From Aotearoamyces nothofagi (taxonomy: Eukaryota; Ascomycota; Leotiomycetes; Leotiales; Tympanidaceae): 64,000 nt of DNA. Below, piece by piece: positions 33,903 to 46,279 of the stretch. Location of the stretch: the NCBI GenBank assembly GCA_015345905.1, contig JADDTR010000016.1, positions 252,631 through 316,630 on the forward strand, in the 5' to 3' direction. A model generated the notes under the pieces. It did no database searches. It was not told the origin of the DNA and worked only from the letters and a program-made list of their open reading frames with translations. The first letter of the stretch is position 1. The number at the start of each line of letters is the position of its first letter. Made by a program: the position numbers and the translations under genes.

Positions 33903-35361
33903 ATGGTGTCATATCGAATTGGTGAGTTACTCCTCAGCAATTACTGTTTCAAGACACGGTCACGTGATGTCTACGTGGCACCCTCAATACGAATTTCCAT
34001 TCTGACAGTCAAACAGAGATCTCCCCCAATAATAGGGCAGGTTGCCAGAATACAGCCTGCAAAAATGAGAAGATTAAGGTCCTAAAGGGTGAGCCTCGAT
34101 TTGGTACCTGGGTTGCAATTCCTGGATTCGAGGAAAGTGCTAGCTTCAAATGGAAGCACTGGTATGTAGAAGATATATCCTACAGTGTTTCTACGCTATC
34201 CCAGCCTTAACATTTATTAAAATTGTTGCAGGGGTTGTGTTACTCCAGCACAGATCCATAACTTGCAAGAATACCTTAAGCAGGGAGATAGTGATGGCCC
34301 CTACAAGTGGGAGTTCATGGATGGACTCGATGAGATGGATGGCCCATTCCAAGAGAAGTTCAAGCGTGCAGTTACTGAAGGCAAAGTTGCTGATGAAGAT
34401 TGGAAAGGCGTTAGTATCTATCTATTCTATTTGCTACAACGGTACTGATTCGAAAAGGACCCCGCCTACAACGTACCAGGCCAGAAAGGTACAAACCCTA
34501 GGAAGAAGAAGGCCAAAGCTGTAGACGAGGTATGCACAACATAATTCTCATAATGGCTGGCCAAAGATACTAAGATTTTATAGAATCCCGATGACAATAC
34601 CGCCGAACTAGCGTCGCCCACGCCTGCTCCAAAGAAGCGTGGCCGTACAAAAAAAGATGCAGAAACTGATGCCGTTGAAGAGGTCAGACCAGCCAAAAGA
34701 CGTGCCAAAAAGGCCAAGAAAGAGGATGACGAAGACGACGAGCCTAAGCCAGCAAAGAAGCCTAGAGCTAAGAAGAGTGCGAAGAAAGATGAAGATGAAG
34801 ATGAGGTTGTGAAACACGAAGAAGACACCGAGCCCGAGATTATACCTGCTAAGAAAGTTAGAGGCAAGGCAGCTGTAAAGAAGGGACAAGCGGTGAAAGA
34901 GGAAAACACCGATGCTATTGAACTAGAAGCGAAGCCGGCCAAGATGCCTCGGGCCAAAAAGACTGCAAAGAAAGAAGAAACTGGTGATATGAATGATATC
35001 AAACCAGCCAAGGCGGTGCGAGGCAAGAAAGCAGTCAATAAGGAGGTCGCTACCGACGATGTAGACGAACTAAGTGCAGATCGATCTCTACTAGATGTAG
35101 AGCTCGTTCCTGGTATTCGTAATGAGCTGCTACTTGACCAATTTAAGAAGGAGGTTGCAGCGGGAGAAGCTGAAGATGACTGGGATCTTTATGTGAAGGA
35201 GAAACAGGCCGAATTCAAAGAGTTCAAGCCAAAGGCCTCCAAGAAGGGTTCAGCCAAGTCGTGAGTCTGCCTTGCTCCCACTTATCTGGTTGACGAAGAT
35301 TCCTAACGTATCCAAATGTAGCGGAGCAAAGCGTCGTGCTGGTTCAAAGAAAGCCGCCTAA
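33903..35361 (+). CDS. PARP-type zinc-finger protein with lysine-rich repeats
   Basis: Six exons: 33903-33921, 34017-34161, 34232-34409, 34458-34529, 34584-35260 and 35322-35361, giving 376 residues. Residues 10-60 form a PARP-type finger with ligands Cys16, Cys21, His54 and Cys57 (AGCQNTACK, GEPRFGTWV, WKHWGCVTP). This finger recognises DNA ends or breaks in PARP1 and ligase III; here it stands alone with no catalytic domain. From about residue 120 the protein has at least five diverged repeats of basic clusters (KPAKKPRAKK, IPAKKVRGKA, KPAKMPRAKK, KPAKAVRGKK) separated by acidic stretches. The basic clusters look like AT-hook or nuclear-targeting patches. A conserved helical end (LLDQFKKEV, DDWDLYVKEK) follows. 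It is probably a nuclear DNA-binding protein; the role is inferred. Confidence 0.88.
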
Positions 35362-36608
35362 ATTCCGACAATTCCACTCTCCACAATAGCCTCGTCACTG
35401 CAAAGTCTACTTGAGATTTGCCATCAACCACTGAGGTCTGGCTGACGGAGAGCTTACTCTATCGCCAGCGTCGACTTTCGATTTGCTCGTCCCGTGCGCG
35501 CACATTGTCCATCTCGTTCAGCTCCCAAATGCTTCTGTTAAAGCTAATTTTCTTTTACTTCACTCCAGCCTGGTGCATGGCGTCTTATACCCTCCAGCAT
35601 GTTGTATCATGTCACACTGACACAACTTTGCTTTGCTTTCTTTAAACTTGAATGTTTCAATTGCTGTGCAGTGCAAAGGATATGGCTCTGGAAATAGAAA
35701 CGGATGGCTTCTTATAGACCTGGGCTTGGTTTTAGCAGTCACAATAAACACACATTCACTTCCATAACTGCCGTTTGTAGATCAAGACACTAATCATACC
35801 CGTGCAATCTTCAAGTTGATGAGAGATATCTACAAAAAGGTAGAGACGCTCTCGACAGCGAACTGAAGCAGAGAATCTTGCAGATTTGCTATTTGAGATG
35901 ACGGGATTAGGGTATCAAAGGATTTACATCAAGCTTATATCACCATCATCATCTCTCATAGCTAAGCAGGCGCCACCACCAAATCTCCAGCCCGCACCGT
36001 CAACACCACTCACTACCCACCCAGACCCAGCCCAACGCACAACCTCAAAACGCGCCGTGCCACCAGTACGCACCACCCTCCCATCCGCGATCGGCAGGAA
36101 CCCAGGCCCAGCCCAGCCCAGCCCGCACGAGCAAGCATCGCTCGCCAGCGCCAGCGCCAGCGCCAGCACCACCTCTTCCGCACTTACCGAGCGAGGCCTG
36201 AGAACTAATGCAGCGGGCGCCGAAATCCGTCCGCCCTGCTGCCTGGGGGGGCTGCCTGGCTGGCTGGCTAGCCTGCTCTGAGGACAATGGGAGCGAGCGG
36301 CGCTTCGCTGTTTCGTCTTCTTTGGCCCTGCGATGGGCGCACGGGTGCCCATCGAGTGTGCGGCGTCTATCGCGCCTAGCTGGACCGGACCGGGTATCTG
36401 TCGTTTTCGGGCAGGGGCTTATTTAGGTGGTGGTTATTTCAGGAGTTGTAGTGGTTGTATGCAGTTAAGCACTCTAATTATATGATAAGGTTAGTCTGAG
36501 ATCCTCACTAGACAATGGGTGCAAGTGGCGTGGAAGCTCTGGGTTTGCAAATATTGACACTTGTACTATTATCAAGATCTCTAGATATATAATGGATTCC
36601 TATCTTTT
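35362..36608. other. convergent intergenic gap with CCAGC-rich tract
   Basis: 1.25 kb between the PARP-finger stop (+) and MED17 stop (-). Around 36101-36168 it is GC-rich with cccag and gccagc short repeats. An ATG-started minus-strand frame across 35924-36352 exists, but its composition follows the repeats and it shows no domain. Confidence 0.55.
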
Positions 36609-38787
36609 CTAATCTTCTGGTAGCGTGGCCTGTCGTGTCACCTCTTTCAAAGGTCTACGCGGGTAAGTTGCATCCCACTTCTCCATAAAGTTATCCTCTT
36701 CTTTCCTCTCTTCTCCCGTCCAACGTCCCGCCTTGTCGACAATTTGCCTCAAGGGTATCTTGTCCTCCTTTCCATCCAAGCTACTGTAAAGATACTCTAC
36801 CTGCCCTGTAGTGGTATCCATTGACTCTCCTAGATGCTGCGGGACTTCATCGTTGGTGATGTCTCTATACCTGACCTTTAGTTCCACATCGTTAGTAGCG
36901 AGGGTAGATACTGCGAATGAGAGTTCCTTGCGAATAAGTTCATTCTTGAAGAATTTTTGGAGGGCTGTTGGATTGTGGGTTGCTTGCCAGCCGCGCGTGC
37001 CGGATAATAATAAGTCTACAGGATCAGCCTCCGCCGCCTGTGCTTCATCTTCGTCCATTCCAAGCTCGGTATCCACAAACGTGAATGCGAGGGCACAAGT
37101 AGTAGCCCACAAAATATAATTCTTGACCTCCTCGACTGACGACGGACTCGGGGGTGGTTTGCACGAGTCACTAAAAGGTCCGCTGGCTGAAATATGGAAG
37201 CGTGATTCGAGCGGAAACATAGTAGTACGAAGACGAACAGTGAGGCTTTGGGCAGGGGCTGTCGTAATGGGTATCGAAAAATCTGCTTGGAGGTGCGAAA
37301 TCAAGGACGCGATTGTCTGCTCGGCAATAGACTTGGATGGAAGAGAGTGCGAGTCCTTAGCAGAATCCGTGCTCAGAATATACGAATCAGTCAGTACCCC
37401 GGCTGAGTGAAGAGTCTTGTTAAGAGAATCAACTAGGACGTTGAGCGAGGAAAGAGTAGTCTGATGGTGGAGGCGTGTGAGTATTGGGCGAAGAAGCGCG
37501 TATGGGTGGTTTGTTAGAGGCCTATTGCTAATCGGAGGAGGTGGCTGCGACCGTCGGTGAAGGTTTTGACGATGGGCATATGATAGTAGTAGGTGTAAGG
37601 ATATTGAGATCATTTCAGCGATAGTGTTATCTTCTAAATGATCTGCTTCCTGCCCGGAACCGTCATCGTCCTCGGTTGGAATGAGATCTATGATAATCCG
37701 CTTAGTAGGAGTCATCCGGCATACGATCTCATCCCCAATCCACCTCACCCCTTGGTTTGCTAAAATCCGAGATTCGCGGTTCAACTCTTGCCATAATTCC
37801 TGCTCGAATATTGTGTTACGGGCTTGCAAGATCAGTGATTCGATGGGTGCAGAATCTGGGAGCGAGCGTGAAAGATGTAGCTGTCCAGTAATACGTCCAC
37901 TGGTTTCTACGCGTACTCGTAACTGCTTCGGTATCGAGTCTGCGATTCCTTGGTCTAAAAAGATGGCTCCATCGGGGTTACGTCTGAGAGCAGCTAGGCT
38001 GCGATTCCTGAAAGCTGAAGCTGCTGCAGAGAAGTCAGTATATATTCAAATGGAAAGATGGCAAGCTAACCTTCAAAGAAACCAAACCGGACGCCTAGTG
38101 TATGCTTCTCCTGGGGCAGGCGACAAATTGCCCACCCTTTTTCATCAATTGAGAGGATCTGCTCCCAATACTTTGTCTCTGTCTCAATCTCCTTCTCTAA
38201 CCTAGAGGCAGATGCTAGTATTGAATCAACAGCGCCATTGATGCTTTGAACCTTCCACCCCTTAGTGATGCGTCTGTTATCTTGCTTCTGAGCTTCCGTA
38301 ACTCTTGAATCTCGAACTTTGTCGACGCCAAGTGTTCCGAGAGAAACTGCGTCGCGGAGGGCGGGCGAGAGGGACAGGCTGGCTTGAACCGGCGTATCCT
38401 TCGAGAGTAGGAGGGAGATAAAGTCGAGGGCAATCATAGATGCGTGATGTGCTTGCCTAAAACTTGTCAGCAGGAGCAAATACGAGCACAAGCAAGAGAT
38501 TCTGCTTACTCTAATTGCCCGATCATCTCCTCCCGCGCGGCCATCAGCTGTTTGAGTCGATCGGGCTCCTCTGCCTCGTCTTCATTGCTCTCGCCGTCCC
38601 GGTTGACAGCCTCGTCTGCATGCTCTGCACTCGTAATCTCCTCCTCCAAGCTCTCCTCCGTCACGTCCCGGAAGTTTCCACGCTCGGCCTCGATCCTGGA
38701 GATGAGCGAGGCCAGTGCAGAGGCCTGGTCTTCTTTCGCAGGCCATGCCCGCAGAGAGATGGGGAATTGGTCCGGAATGGAGCTCAT
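36609..38787 (-). CDS. MED17: Mediator complex subunit 17 (Med17/Srb4)
   Basis: Exons 38787-38510, 38456-38071 and 38023-36609 give 692 residues, the usual size for fungal Med17. The N-terminus reads PISLRAWPAKED; a charged segment follows and then QLEQAHHASMIALDFISLLLS. The family block GWKVQSINGAVDSILASA comes next, followed by LGVRFGFFEA / ASAFRNRSLAALRRNPDG and LQARNTIFEQELWQEL. Med17 is an essential scaffold of the Mediator head module that links activators to RNA polymerase II in the nucleus. The third exon begins at a CAGCAG pair, so two acceptors 3 nt apart would give one residue more or less. It is divergent from the phosphofructokinase gene. Confidence 0.92.
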
Positions 38788-39590
38788 GGCGGTGGTGGAA
38801 GTATCAGCCTGCGTGGTTTGGGCGGCGTCGACTCTGCTAGCAGTGCTGGGAAAAGTGGTGTAGCGTAGTCCTGCGTTAGTGGCCGCGAAGTCCCCTCACG
38901 AGATCTTTAAGCCGTATCACGCCGGCGTTGCGCAGGCGCAGGCGCAGGAGCAGCAGCAGCAGCAGGCGCTGGGATGGCGCTGGATGCCACGGTGCACAGG
39001 CCGCCGAGCGTGCAGCAGCTGATTCACGCCCTCAGGGTCCTGCTTCCAGGGGGTTCTGGGCCGCCTGAAGAGTCTGAATAGCTTCACTTTGTGCCTTTGT
39101 GCCTTTCTTCCCCTGCAGACCGCTGTCGCCAGGACCCCTTCGATCGCCCCGGCCAGGTCACGTCACACCACCTCAGCACCACCTCACCACCACCTCACAG
39201 GGCGAAATCCGTCCGATTCCCGCCAGCGGCCGCATCGGACCGAAGTTCCGGACTTTGTTCGGGGCCCTGCCCTGGGCATAGCCAACCACATTCTGCACCC
39301 TGCAGGCTGATAAGGCACTACAGCTATGTCACTTGTAAGCTTGCGGCTTTGTTTTTTTGTTTTCACCCCACTACCAGTCCACGACTGAACCCAACTCTTT
39401 TCTCTTCACAACACCTGTCATCCCGAAAACCTTAAGATAAATCCTGCGGGTCCCTCACAATTTCATTCTCGCCTTCTTTTGCTTCCTCTTATCCCGCACT
39501 TCCCGCGCTGCATCTTCTTTATATATTACCGTCAATTGGCCTGTCTATTATTCTTACAACAACTAGCACATATCCAACAGAACGTCAGTT
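38788..39590. promoter_or_regulatory. divergent promoter region, MED17 / phosphofructokinase
   Basis: 803 bp between diverging start codons. A gcaggc/gcagca-type simple repeat lies at 38931-38980 on the MED17 side. On the phosphofructokinase side the last 250 bp are pyrimidine-rich on the plus strand and hold TTTATATATTA (39518-39528), about 60-70 bp before the ATG, a good TATA-box candidate for a strongly expressed glycolytic gene. Confidence 0.55.
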
Positions 39591-42075
39591 ATGGCTCCCA
39601 CACAGCCGCCGCCCCTTGGGGGTCGGAAACGCCGAATAGCCATGATGACTAGCGGAGGCGACGCCCCGGGAATGAACAGCGCTGTGCGCGCCGTTGTGCG
39701 GATGACGCTCGAAAGTGGCTGCGAGTCATACTGCATCTATGAAGGCTACGAGGGGCTCGTCCAGGGCGGACACCTGATCAAGCAGATGGACTGGGCGGAA
39801 GTGAGAGGATGGCAGTCGGAGGGAGGAACCCTCATCGGTACCGCACGCTGCATGGCCTTCTACGAACGCCCGGGCAGACTAAAGGCTGCCAAGAACATGA
39901 TTCTGCACGGCATCGACGCTCTGATTATCTGCGGTGGTGACGGTTCTCTAACGGGTGCCGACAAGTTCCGTGCGGAGTGGCCCAGCTTGATTAAGGAGCT
40001 AGTGGAGAACGGTGAGTTGACTGCAGAGGCTGTCGAGCCTTTCAAGCACATCAATATCGTTGGCCTTGTCGGATCGATCGACAACGACTTGTCCGGCTCA
40101 GATGCGACAATTGGTGCTTTCTCGGCACTAGGACGAATCTGTGAGATGGTTGATTACATCGAAGCGACAGCTTCTTCACACTCGCGAGCCTTCGTCATCG
40201 AGGTTATGGGGAGACACTGTGGATGGCTTGCTCTCATGGCTGGAGTGGCGACGGGAGCCGACTTTGTCTTTATTCCAGAGAAGCCTCGACCAGATAACTG
40301 GAGGGAGGAGATGTGCACAATCGTAGCAAGAGTAAGTTACTCAGTTGCCGCTCTTCAAGACTCTAGTGCTAACCCTTCTACAGCATCGTCAAATAGGAAA
40401 ACGAAAGACAATTGTGATCATTGCTGAAGGGGCCAATGACCAGCAAGGAAACAAAATCTCGCCATCAATGGTCAAAGACCTTCTTGCGGATCCAAAGGGA
40501 CTTGCGCTTGATACCCGTATTACTACTCTAGGACATGTTCAGCGAGGAGGAGCTGCGTGTGCATACGATCGAATGCTCGCAACCTTGCAGGGAGTAGAAG
40601 CTGTGAAAGCAGTTCTAGATGCGACACCAGAGACCCCAACTCCTTTTATCGCTATCAACGAGAACAAGATCACTCGAAAGCCACTCATGAAAGCCGTACA
40701 GGATACTCAGGCGGTCGCAAAGGCAATCGAAGCTCGCGACTTTGACAAAGCTATGAGTCTGCGAGACACCGAGTTCTCTGACTTTTATAAGTCATACATG
40801 ACAACCACCGCAACCGATCTCGACGAGTCCATGAAGTTACCTCCCTCAAAGGTTTGTTTGTTTCTGTTCTGTTGATTGAACATCGCTGATAATAATCTCT
40901 CTTAGCAAATCCGCATTGCAATAATCCATGTTGGAGCACCTGCTGGTGGAACCAATGCTGCTACCCGTGCTGCAGTAGCGTATTGTCTCACCCGTGGACA
41001 TACTCCCGTCGCTATTTACAATGGCTTTGCTGGCTTCACCAGACATCACGATGATGAGCCACTTGGCGCAGTTCGTCACTTTGACTGGTTAGAAGTCGAT
41101 AGTTGGGCGTCTAAGGGCGGCTCTGAACTCGGCACAAACCGCGAACTCCCATCTGAAGCCGGAATTGGCAACGTTGCTCGGCTGTTGAAGCATTACAAGA
41201 TTCACGGCCTGCTATTGATTGGTGGCTTTGAGGCCTTCCATGCCTTATCTGAACTCCGTCAAGCTCGAGAAGAATTCCCGGGTCTTTGCATTCCCATGAC
41301 TCTGCTTCCAGCTACCATTTCAAATAACGTTCCCGGTACAGAATACAGTCTTGGTTCGGATACATGTCTCAACGAGCTCGTCCGCTACTGTGATACCATT
41401 AAGCAATCTGCATCAGCCTCACGTCGTCGGGTATTCGTCATTGAGACCCAAGGTGGTCGGTGTGGTTATGTCGCCGTCATGGCTGGTCTGGATGTTGGTG
41501 CTGTTATTGTTTACACCCCCGAGGAAGGTATCACAATCGACATGCTCGCTGCTGATATCAGGCATCTACGTGAGACGTTCGCTGGTGATGCAGGTCAATC
41601 ACGTGCTGGTCGCCTGATCTTAGTGAATGAGAAGGCCAGCAGTGTGTACAGCGCCAAGTTGATCGCAGACATGATTAGAGTCGAAGCACAGGACCGCTTT
41701 GAATCTCGGGATAGCATTCCTGGACATGTGCAACAGGGTGGTGTGCCTTCTCCAATGGACCGTACTAGAGCTGTACGGTTGGCTATGAGGTGCATGGAGC
41801 ACTTAGAATCCTATTATGACAAGTCGCCGGAAGACATCTTGAAAGACCCTCAGAGCTCAAGCGTGATTGGAATCAAGGGAGCTAGTGTTGTATTTTCATC
41901 TATGAAGCAGGTCGAAGAGAACGAAACGGACTGGAAGAACAGGAGGCCTAAGGTGGCTTTCTGGGAAGGTCTAAGAGAGGTAGTGGATTTGCTGAGCGGA
42001 AGGCCAGATATACCAAGGCCATCACCGAGACTGAGCGGTCATGCTGCTAAGGACGCAAAGCGCGGGATCGTTTAA
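39591..42075 (+). CDS. ATP-dependent 6-phosphofructokinase
   Basis: Exons 39591-40331, 40384-40851 and 40906-42075, all phase 0, give 792 residues, the double-length eukaryotic form made of two homologous lobes. Lobe 1 carries the ATP site ([26 protein letters not shown]), the catalytic [15 protein letters not shown] and the substrate loop [14 protein letters not shown], and [15 protein letters not shown] closes it. Lobe 2 begins [20 protein letters not shown], with [30 protein letters not shown] and [15 protein letters not shown], the regulatory (fructose 2,6-bisphosphate) half. It converts fructose 6-phosphate to fructose 1,6-bisphosphate, the committed step of glycolysis, in the cytosol. 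The ligand sites look intact. Confidence 0.96.
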
Positions 42076-42893
42076 GTGGAAGTACAGGCTAATATTATGG
42101 TTAGAATGGATTTGGTGTTTGGACTACTGCAGTACTGGTGTAAGTGTTGGCAGGGAACTCTCCACTTGACTTTGTTTTATGGCGGAATTTGTATAGGAAA
42201 AGGAGCCAGAACAAAATCAAAAGCATAAAACTGCACTTGAAACCCATTTCCCATGACTTGCAAGGGCCATTCCTCTTCTCCAATATGCCTGCAAAATTCG
42301 CTTTGTGTATATAGGCTTGAACGGTAGAACAATAAATTAAATGTGCAGGATAGGTGACTGTTCTGAGCTGCCTTGGCTTGGCCTCAGATGCCTGCAGCAT
42401 TGTACTTGTACTGTACAAGTACGTGGTATAGAAGGCAGTAACAGAATGGAAATATACAGGAAGCAGAGGGCAGAGGGATCTTGGACGGATAGCGATCACC
42501 AACTCAAGTCGACATTCATGTCAAAAATGTGAAGCTTGGAGAATACAGACTTTCGCACTCTCATCTCCAGATTTGTTTGATTCCAGCTATATTTCCTATA
42601 TTCCCCCCATTTCCCGCGTCCCTGCCGTTCTTTACGCGGAAGCTGTCGATGCCGTGTCGGGCTTTACTGTTTGCGATCCTAGTAGCTTCTCGGAAGGCCA
42701 GTACCCCGAAACGCATCGGCTGCGACGATCTAACCAGCCCAAAAATGTCCGCCATGGACCTCGAATACAAAGCTGACACAATGCCTTTCTTTTCGATAAT
42801 CGAAGAGCGTTTGACCTGGAGCTCTGTCAATTATCGCCGTATTATCATCGCTGGAAGAATTGCGCAAAGTTACTGCTTGCGTGAACGGGAATC
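42076..42893. other. intergenic gap
   Basis: 818 bp between the phosphofructokinase stop and the P450 start. It contains a small palindromic ttgtactgtacaagtac stretch near 42407-42422. No gene is supported; open frames at 42529-42903 lack any domain. Confidence 0.55.
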
Positions 42894-44653
42894 ATGGCGA
42901 TAACAGCCGTCATGAGTTGCCTCAATGGCTATGCCTTCTTTCTTTTGGCCATTACCGCTGTTGTCCTTCTAATTATGAGGGTCCTCGCTGTGAAGATGGA
43001 TCCTAGAGAGCCTCCTCTTGTTAGAGCATCAATTCCATATATTGGTCATTTGCTTGGATTAATTCAGCATCAAATCTCCTACCTGACCATACTCAGGTAC
43101 TTCTCTCTGCATACGCTGTACTCGAATGGTGCTGACAAGTATGTAGTGCTAAAAGCCCACCATCCGCCTACACCATGAACATTCTTTCCTCTAAAGTCTA
43201 TATTGTCACCCATCCAGCGCTTGTACAGGCTGCATTGCGCTGCAAATCACTCTCATTTGAGCCTATTGTCGAGGAAGTCGCGGAGCGAATGTTAGGTGTG
43301 AGCGAGCATGGGATGAAGGAAGTAAGAAATAATCCCCAAAATGAGATGGAAGAGACGTATATGCGAGCTGTGCATAGGTCTACCCAACAGACATTATTGC
43401 CTAGCCGTTCGCTTTTGCAAGCAAATGCTCGAGTGCTTAAGAAATTGTCAGAATTCGCGAATGAGATTGGGACGCAGTGGGAACCAAGATGTCTATATTT
43501 ATGGCTTCGAGACAGCTTTACAATAGCGACTAGTATGTCATTGTATGGATGCAAAGATCCTATTTCAGCGGATCCAAGCTTGATTGAGTCGCTCTGGTAA
43601 GCTCTCTTTGTTAAATTCAGATGAATGCTTCATTTGAATATTGCATTAACATTTTCTAGGGACTTTGAGAACAACCAGCTATATTTAATGGCCAATCTGT
43701 TTCCCAAGCTCCTGGTCCCCAAGGCCTATCAGGGCCGGGCTGCCATTCAAGCTGCTTTTCGAAATTACTACGCCTCTGGCCATGATAGTGATGCCAGTGA
43801 TCTTGTGAAAGGGCGTACCGAATCCGCTCGCAAATTTGGCATCTCAGACATCGATATAGGTAATATAGAGCTCTCTATAGTATCTGTCGCCACTACAAAC
43901 GCTGTGCCTAGTGCCTTTTGGCTTCTCTGTTATATTCTCGCCGACGCCCATCTTCTTTCTGAAATCCGGTCCGAAGTGCTATCCATAATTGATACCAGCT
44001 TTTCGTCAGATGGAGCTAAGGATATGACAATTGATATCAGGAAATTCAATGCGAATTGTCCATTGCTTGTTTCTGCGTATCATGAAACATTACGGCTCAC
44101 GAGCGCGCAAGTTCTGGCGCGCACAGTCATGGAAGACACCCTTCTCTCAGCACCTTTATTTAATGACTCGTATCTCCTTAAGAAAGGATGTGTGATACAA
44201 ATGCCGGCAGGCGTAACACACATCTCGACAGAAGTTTGGGGTTCTGATGCCTATGTCTTCAACGCACGTCGTTTCCTCCCATCGACCAAGGACTCTCTTG
44301 ACAAGGGTTCGAAGAAAGTTCAATCCCAAGGGTTCTTTCCGTTTGGAGGCGGGAAGCATCTCTGTCCGGGGCGGTATTTTGCCCTAGCAGAGATCCTAGG
44401 AATGGTGAGCATTATTGTTACTGGTTTCGAGGTTTGTCAGGAAGGACGACAGTTTGGTGATGCGCATACGCCGCTGAGGCTTCCGGAGAAAGCAAAGCAA
44501 AGATTTGCCGAGGGCGTAAGGAAACCGTTGAATGATCCCAGAATACACATTAGGAGGAGAAAGGAGTTTGATGCTGTCAGATGGGGATTTAAGGTTGGTG
44601 AAGATGGCGATGATGGCGATGATTTTGGGGTATTCCAGGAGACAGCATGCTAG
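42894..44653 (+). CDS. cytochrome P450 (CYP7/CYP8-like class)
   Basis: Exons 42894-43096, 43147-43596 and 43660-44653 give 548 residues. An N-terminal membrane anchor (about residues 8-30) is followed by a proline-containing hinge (PREPPLVRASIPYIG). The K-helix ExxR is in YHETLRLTS, the heme loop is FPFGGGKHLCPGR with Cys453 as iron ligand, and a meander/PERF region precedes it. The I-helix reads SVATTNAVPSAFWLL instead of the usual acid-Thr pair; Asn with a following Pro and FW is typical of CYP7/CYP8 sterol and prostanoid enzymes and of a group of fungal P450s. It should be bound to the ER. The substrate is unknown. A run of Asp/Gly (GEDGDDGDDFG) lies near the C-terminus. Confidence 0.93.
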
Positions 44654-45061
44654 ATGCTATGGAAAAAGGTTTTGTTAATACTAAAATCTAGTGTATATGT
44701 ATTCCTACACGCTGTAGGTCCAAAAATGGGCTACTGGGTATTCTGGAAAAGCAACAAGCTCAACTTGACAATGTTTTCTATTAGCATGACCTCCAACAAG
44801 TAATATCTCTTTGTCTCACAACCAGATGTGCCGACATCAACTTCCTCTTTTCGCATCCTTTGCCGCAATGGCAGAAGAATTTCCGTTCCGTAAAAGTTTC
44901 GAGAGGTTTCGGGAGACGCCTACAATTAGAATATTCTCTCCGTATCGAGTTATCTGTAGAAGGAGCATAGCTTTCCCCTGTCACAATTTTCTTTGCATAT
45001 AAGTTTATCCCTCTCTTCTCGGTCAATATAGTACTCTTCATCATCACAATGGATTCAGAGC
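44654..45061. other. intergenic gap
   Basis: About 400 bp after the P450 stop. No repeat, RNA or domain-bearing frame is seen. Confidence 0.5.
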
Positions 45062-45753
45062 ATGAGCCGCTCAGGAGGCTGGGAGGAGGATCCAGATGAT
45101 TTTGAAACTGAACCCGAATCTGCAAAGGATGGAGAAGCTGAAAACGTTATTGAGCCAGAATTGCAGTCAAGCAAGCTTCTACGAGTGGCGCCCACTGCAT
45201 CGATTATGGGTGCTTCTAACGCATATCCTGTTGTGCGGATCTGGAATAATAACGGGAGTAAACAGAACTCTCCGATCCCTGAGCATTTCGAGAGCCTCGG
45301 ACCAGGACGTCGCGCCAAAGGTGCAGCAGAGGCGGCAAGCTGGGGGGATAGACGATCTTAACAATACATTAGTGGGAAATGGCACATATCGTGTTAATTG
45401 TGGAGTTCAAGGCCAACGGGTATATGCGACAGCTGGGCGCAGTCGCTGGCCAATTTCTCTACAAAATGCCCTGCCCAGAGGACGAGGATGTCGTGCCGAG
45501 AGAAACACACATCTGGACGAGATCTGCGAATCAGGAGCATGGCAGCATGGAGACCGACGAAGCTGGAAAGGCCACGACTGCAGACTTTGGCAAGTATCGA
45601 CCACGGCAGGAGGGTGAAGCTCGTCTAGGCCTTCTTGAGAAAATTGAAATCGGGGACAGCTCAGCCATGCTGCTGCTTGATTGCTGGTATTTCCCTCAAC
45701 GAGGAGTTAAACGATTGATATCAACGTTTGCAGTGAGCCGGCCGTTTGGTTAA
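45062..45753 (+). other. possible orphan gene, unresolved structure
   Basis: Two ATG-started frames follow each other: 45062-45361 (99 codons, acidic start SGGWEEDPDDFETEPES, then a basic end) and 45379-45753 (124 codons, beginning MAHIVLIVEF and rich in Glu/Arg). They are in different frames. A possible 50-bp intron from the gtgcag near 45320 to the attag before 45373 has a good branch site but does not put the two frames together cleanly, so I give no joined model. No family is recognised. It could be an orphan gene with another splice pattern, a decayed gene or chance. Confidence 0.25.
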
Positions 45754-46279
45754 ATTACGTGACCTACGTGCAGATTATCACAACGGCTCGGTCGAACGAA
45801 ATAGCCCCCTATATTGGGCGGAAGCACCAAAGGATCATGATGTTTCATTATTCATAATGATAATAAGCCCCCAAGAATGTATCTCTCATGGTTCAACAGC
45901 CATAATTTCTGCTTGCCGTTCCCATCGTAAAATGCAGGAGACGGAGTTTGCAGATCTATACTTGCACTAACCACGTCACGCGCTGCGTACTGATTGAGAC
46001 CTTAGCAACTCCTCATCAGAGTAGAATCTACCTCCCCGGGCGCAGGCCCACAGTGACTATACTTATTGGATAGCTTTTTGACTTTGGCATTTCCAGGCTA
46101 ATGACATGGCTGTCTTCAAATATCTCTTGGTATCGTTCCACCTGCTTAACGCTATGTTTCGTAAACCAAGAGAACCTTCAGGAACCTTTCAATCACTGTT
46201 GCCGTGAAAGGTGTCCGTTATTGTTCGGATGCTATTCGCTCCCGTATACTCCGTGCCATCGATACAGCACCCTGCCCTT
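45754..46279. other. intergenic gap
   Basis: 526 bp before the 3' end of the C2H2 zinc-finger gene. Nothing is recognised in it. Confidence 0.5.

Noticed and set aside
35924-36352. 142-codon minus-strand frame with Ala/Gly-rich protein
   Set aside because: It is created by gccagc and cccag repeats in a convergent 3' region, with no domain and no promoter context.
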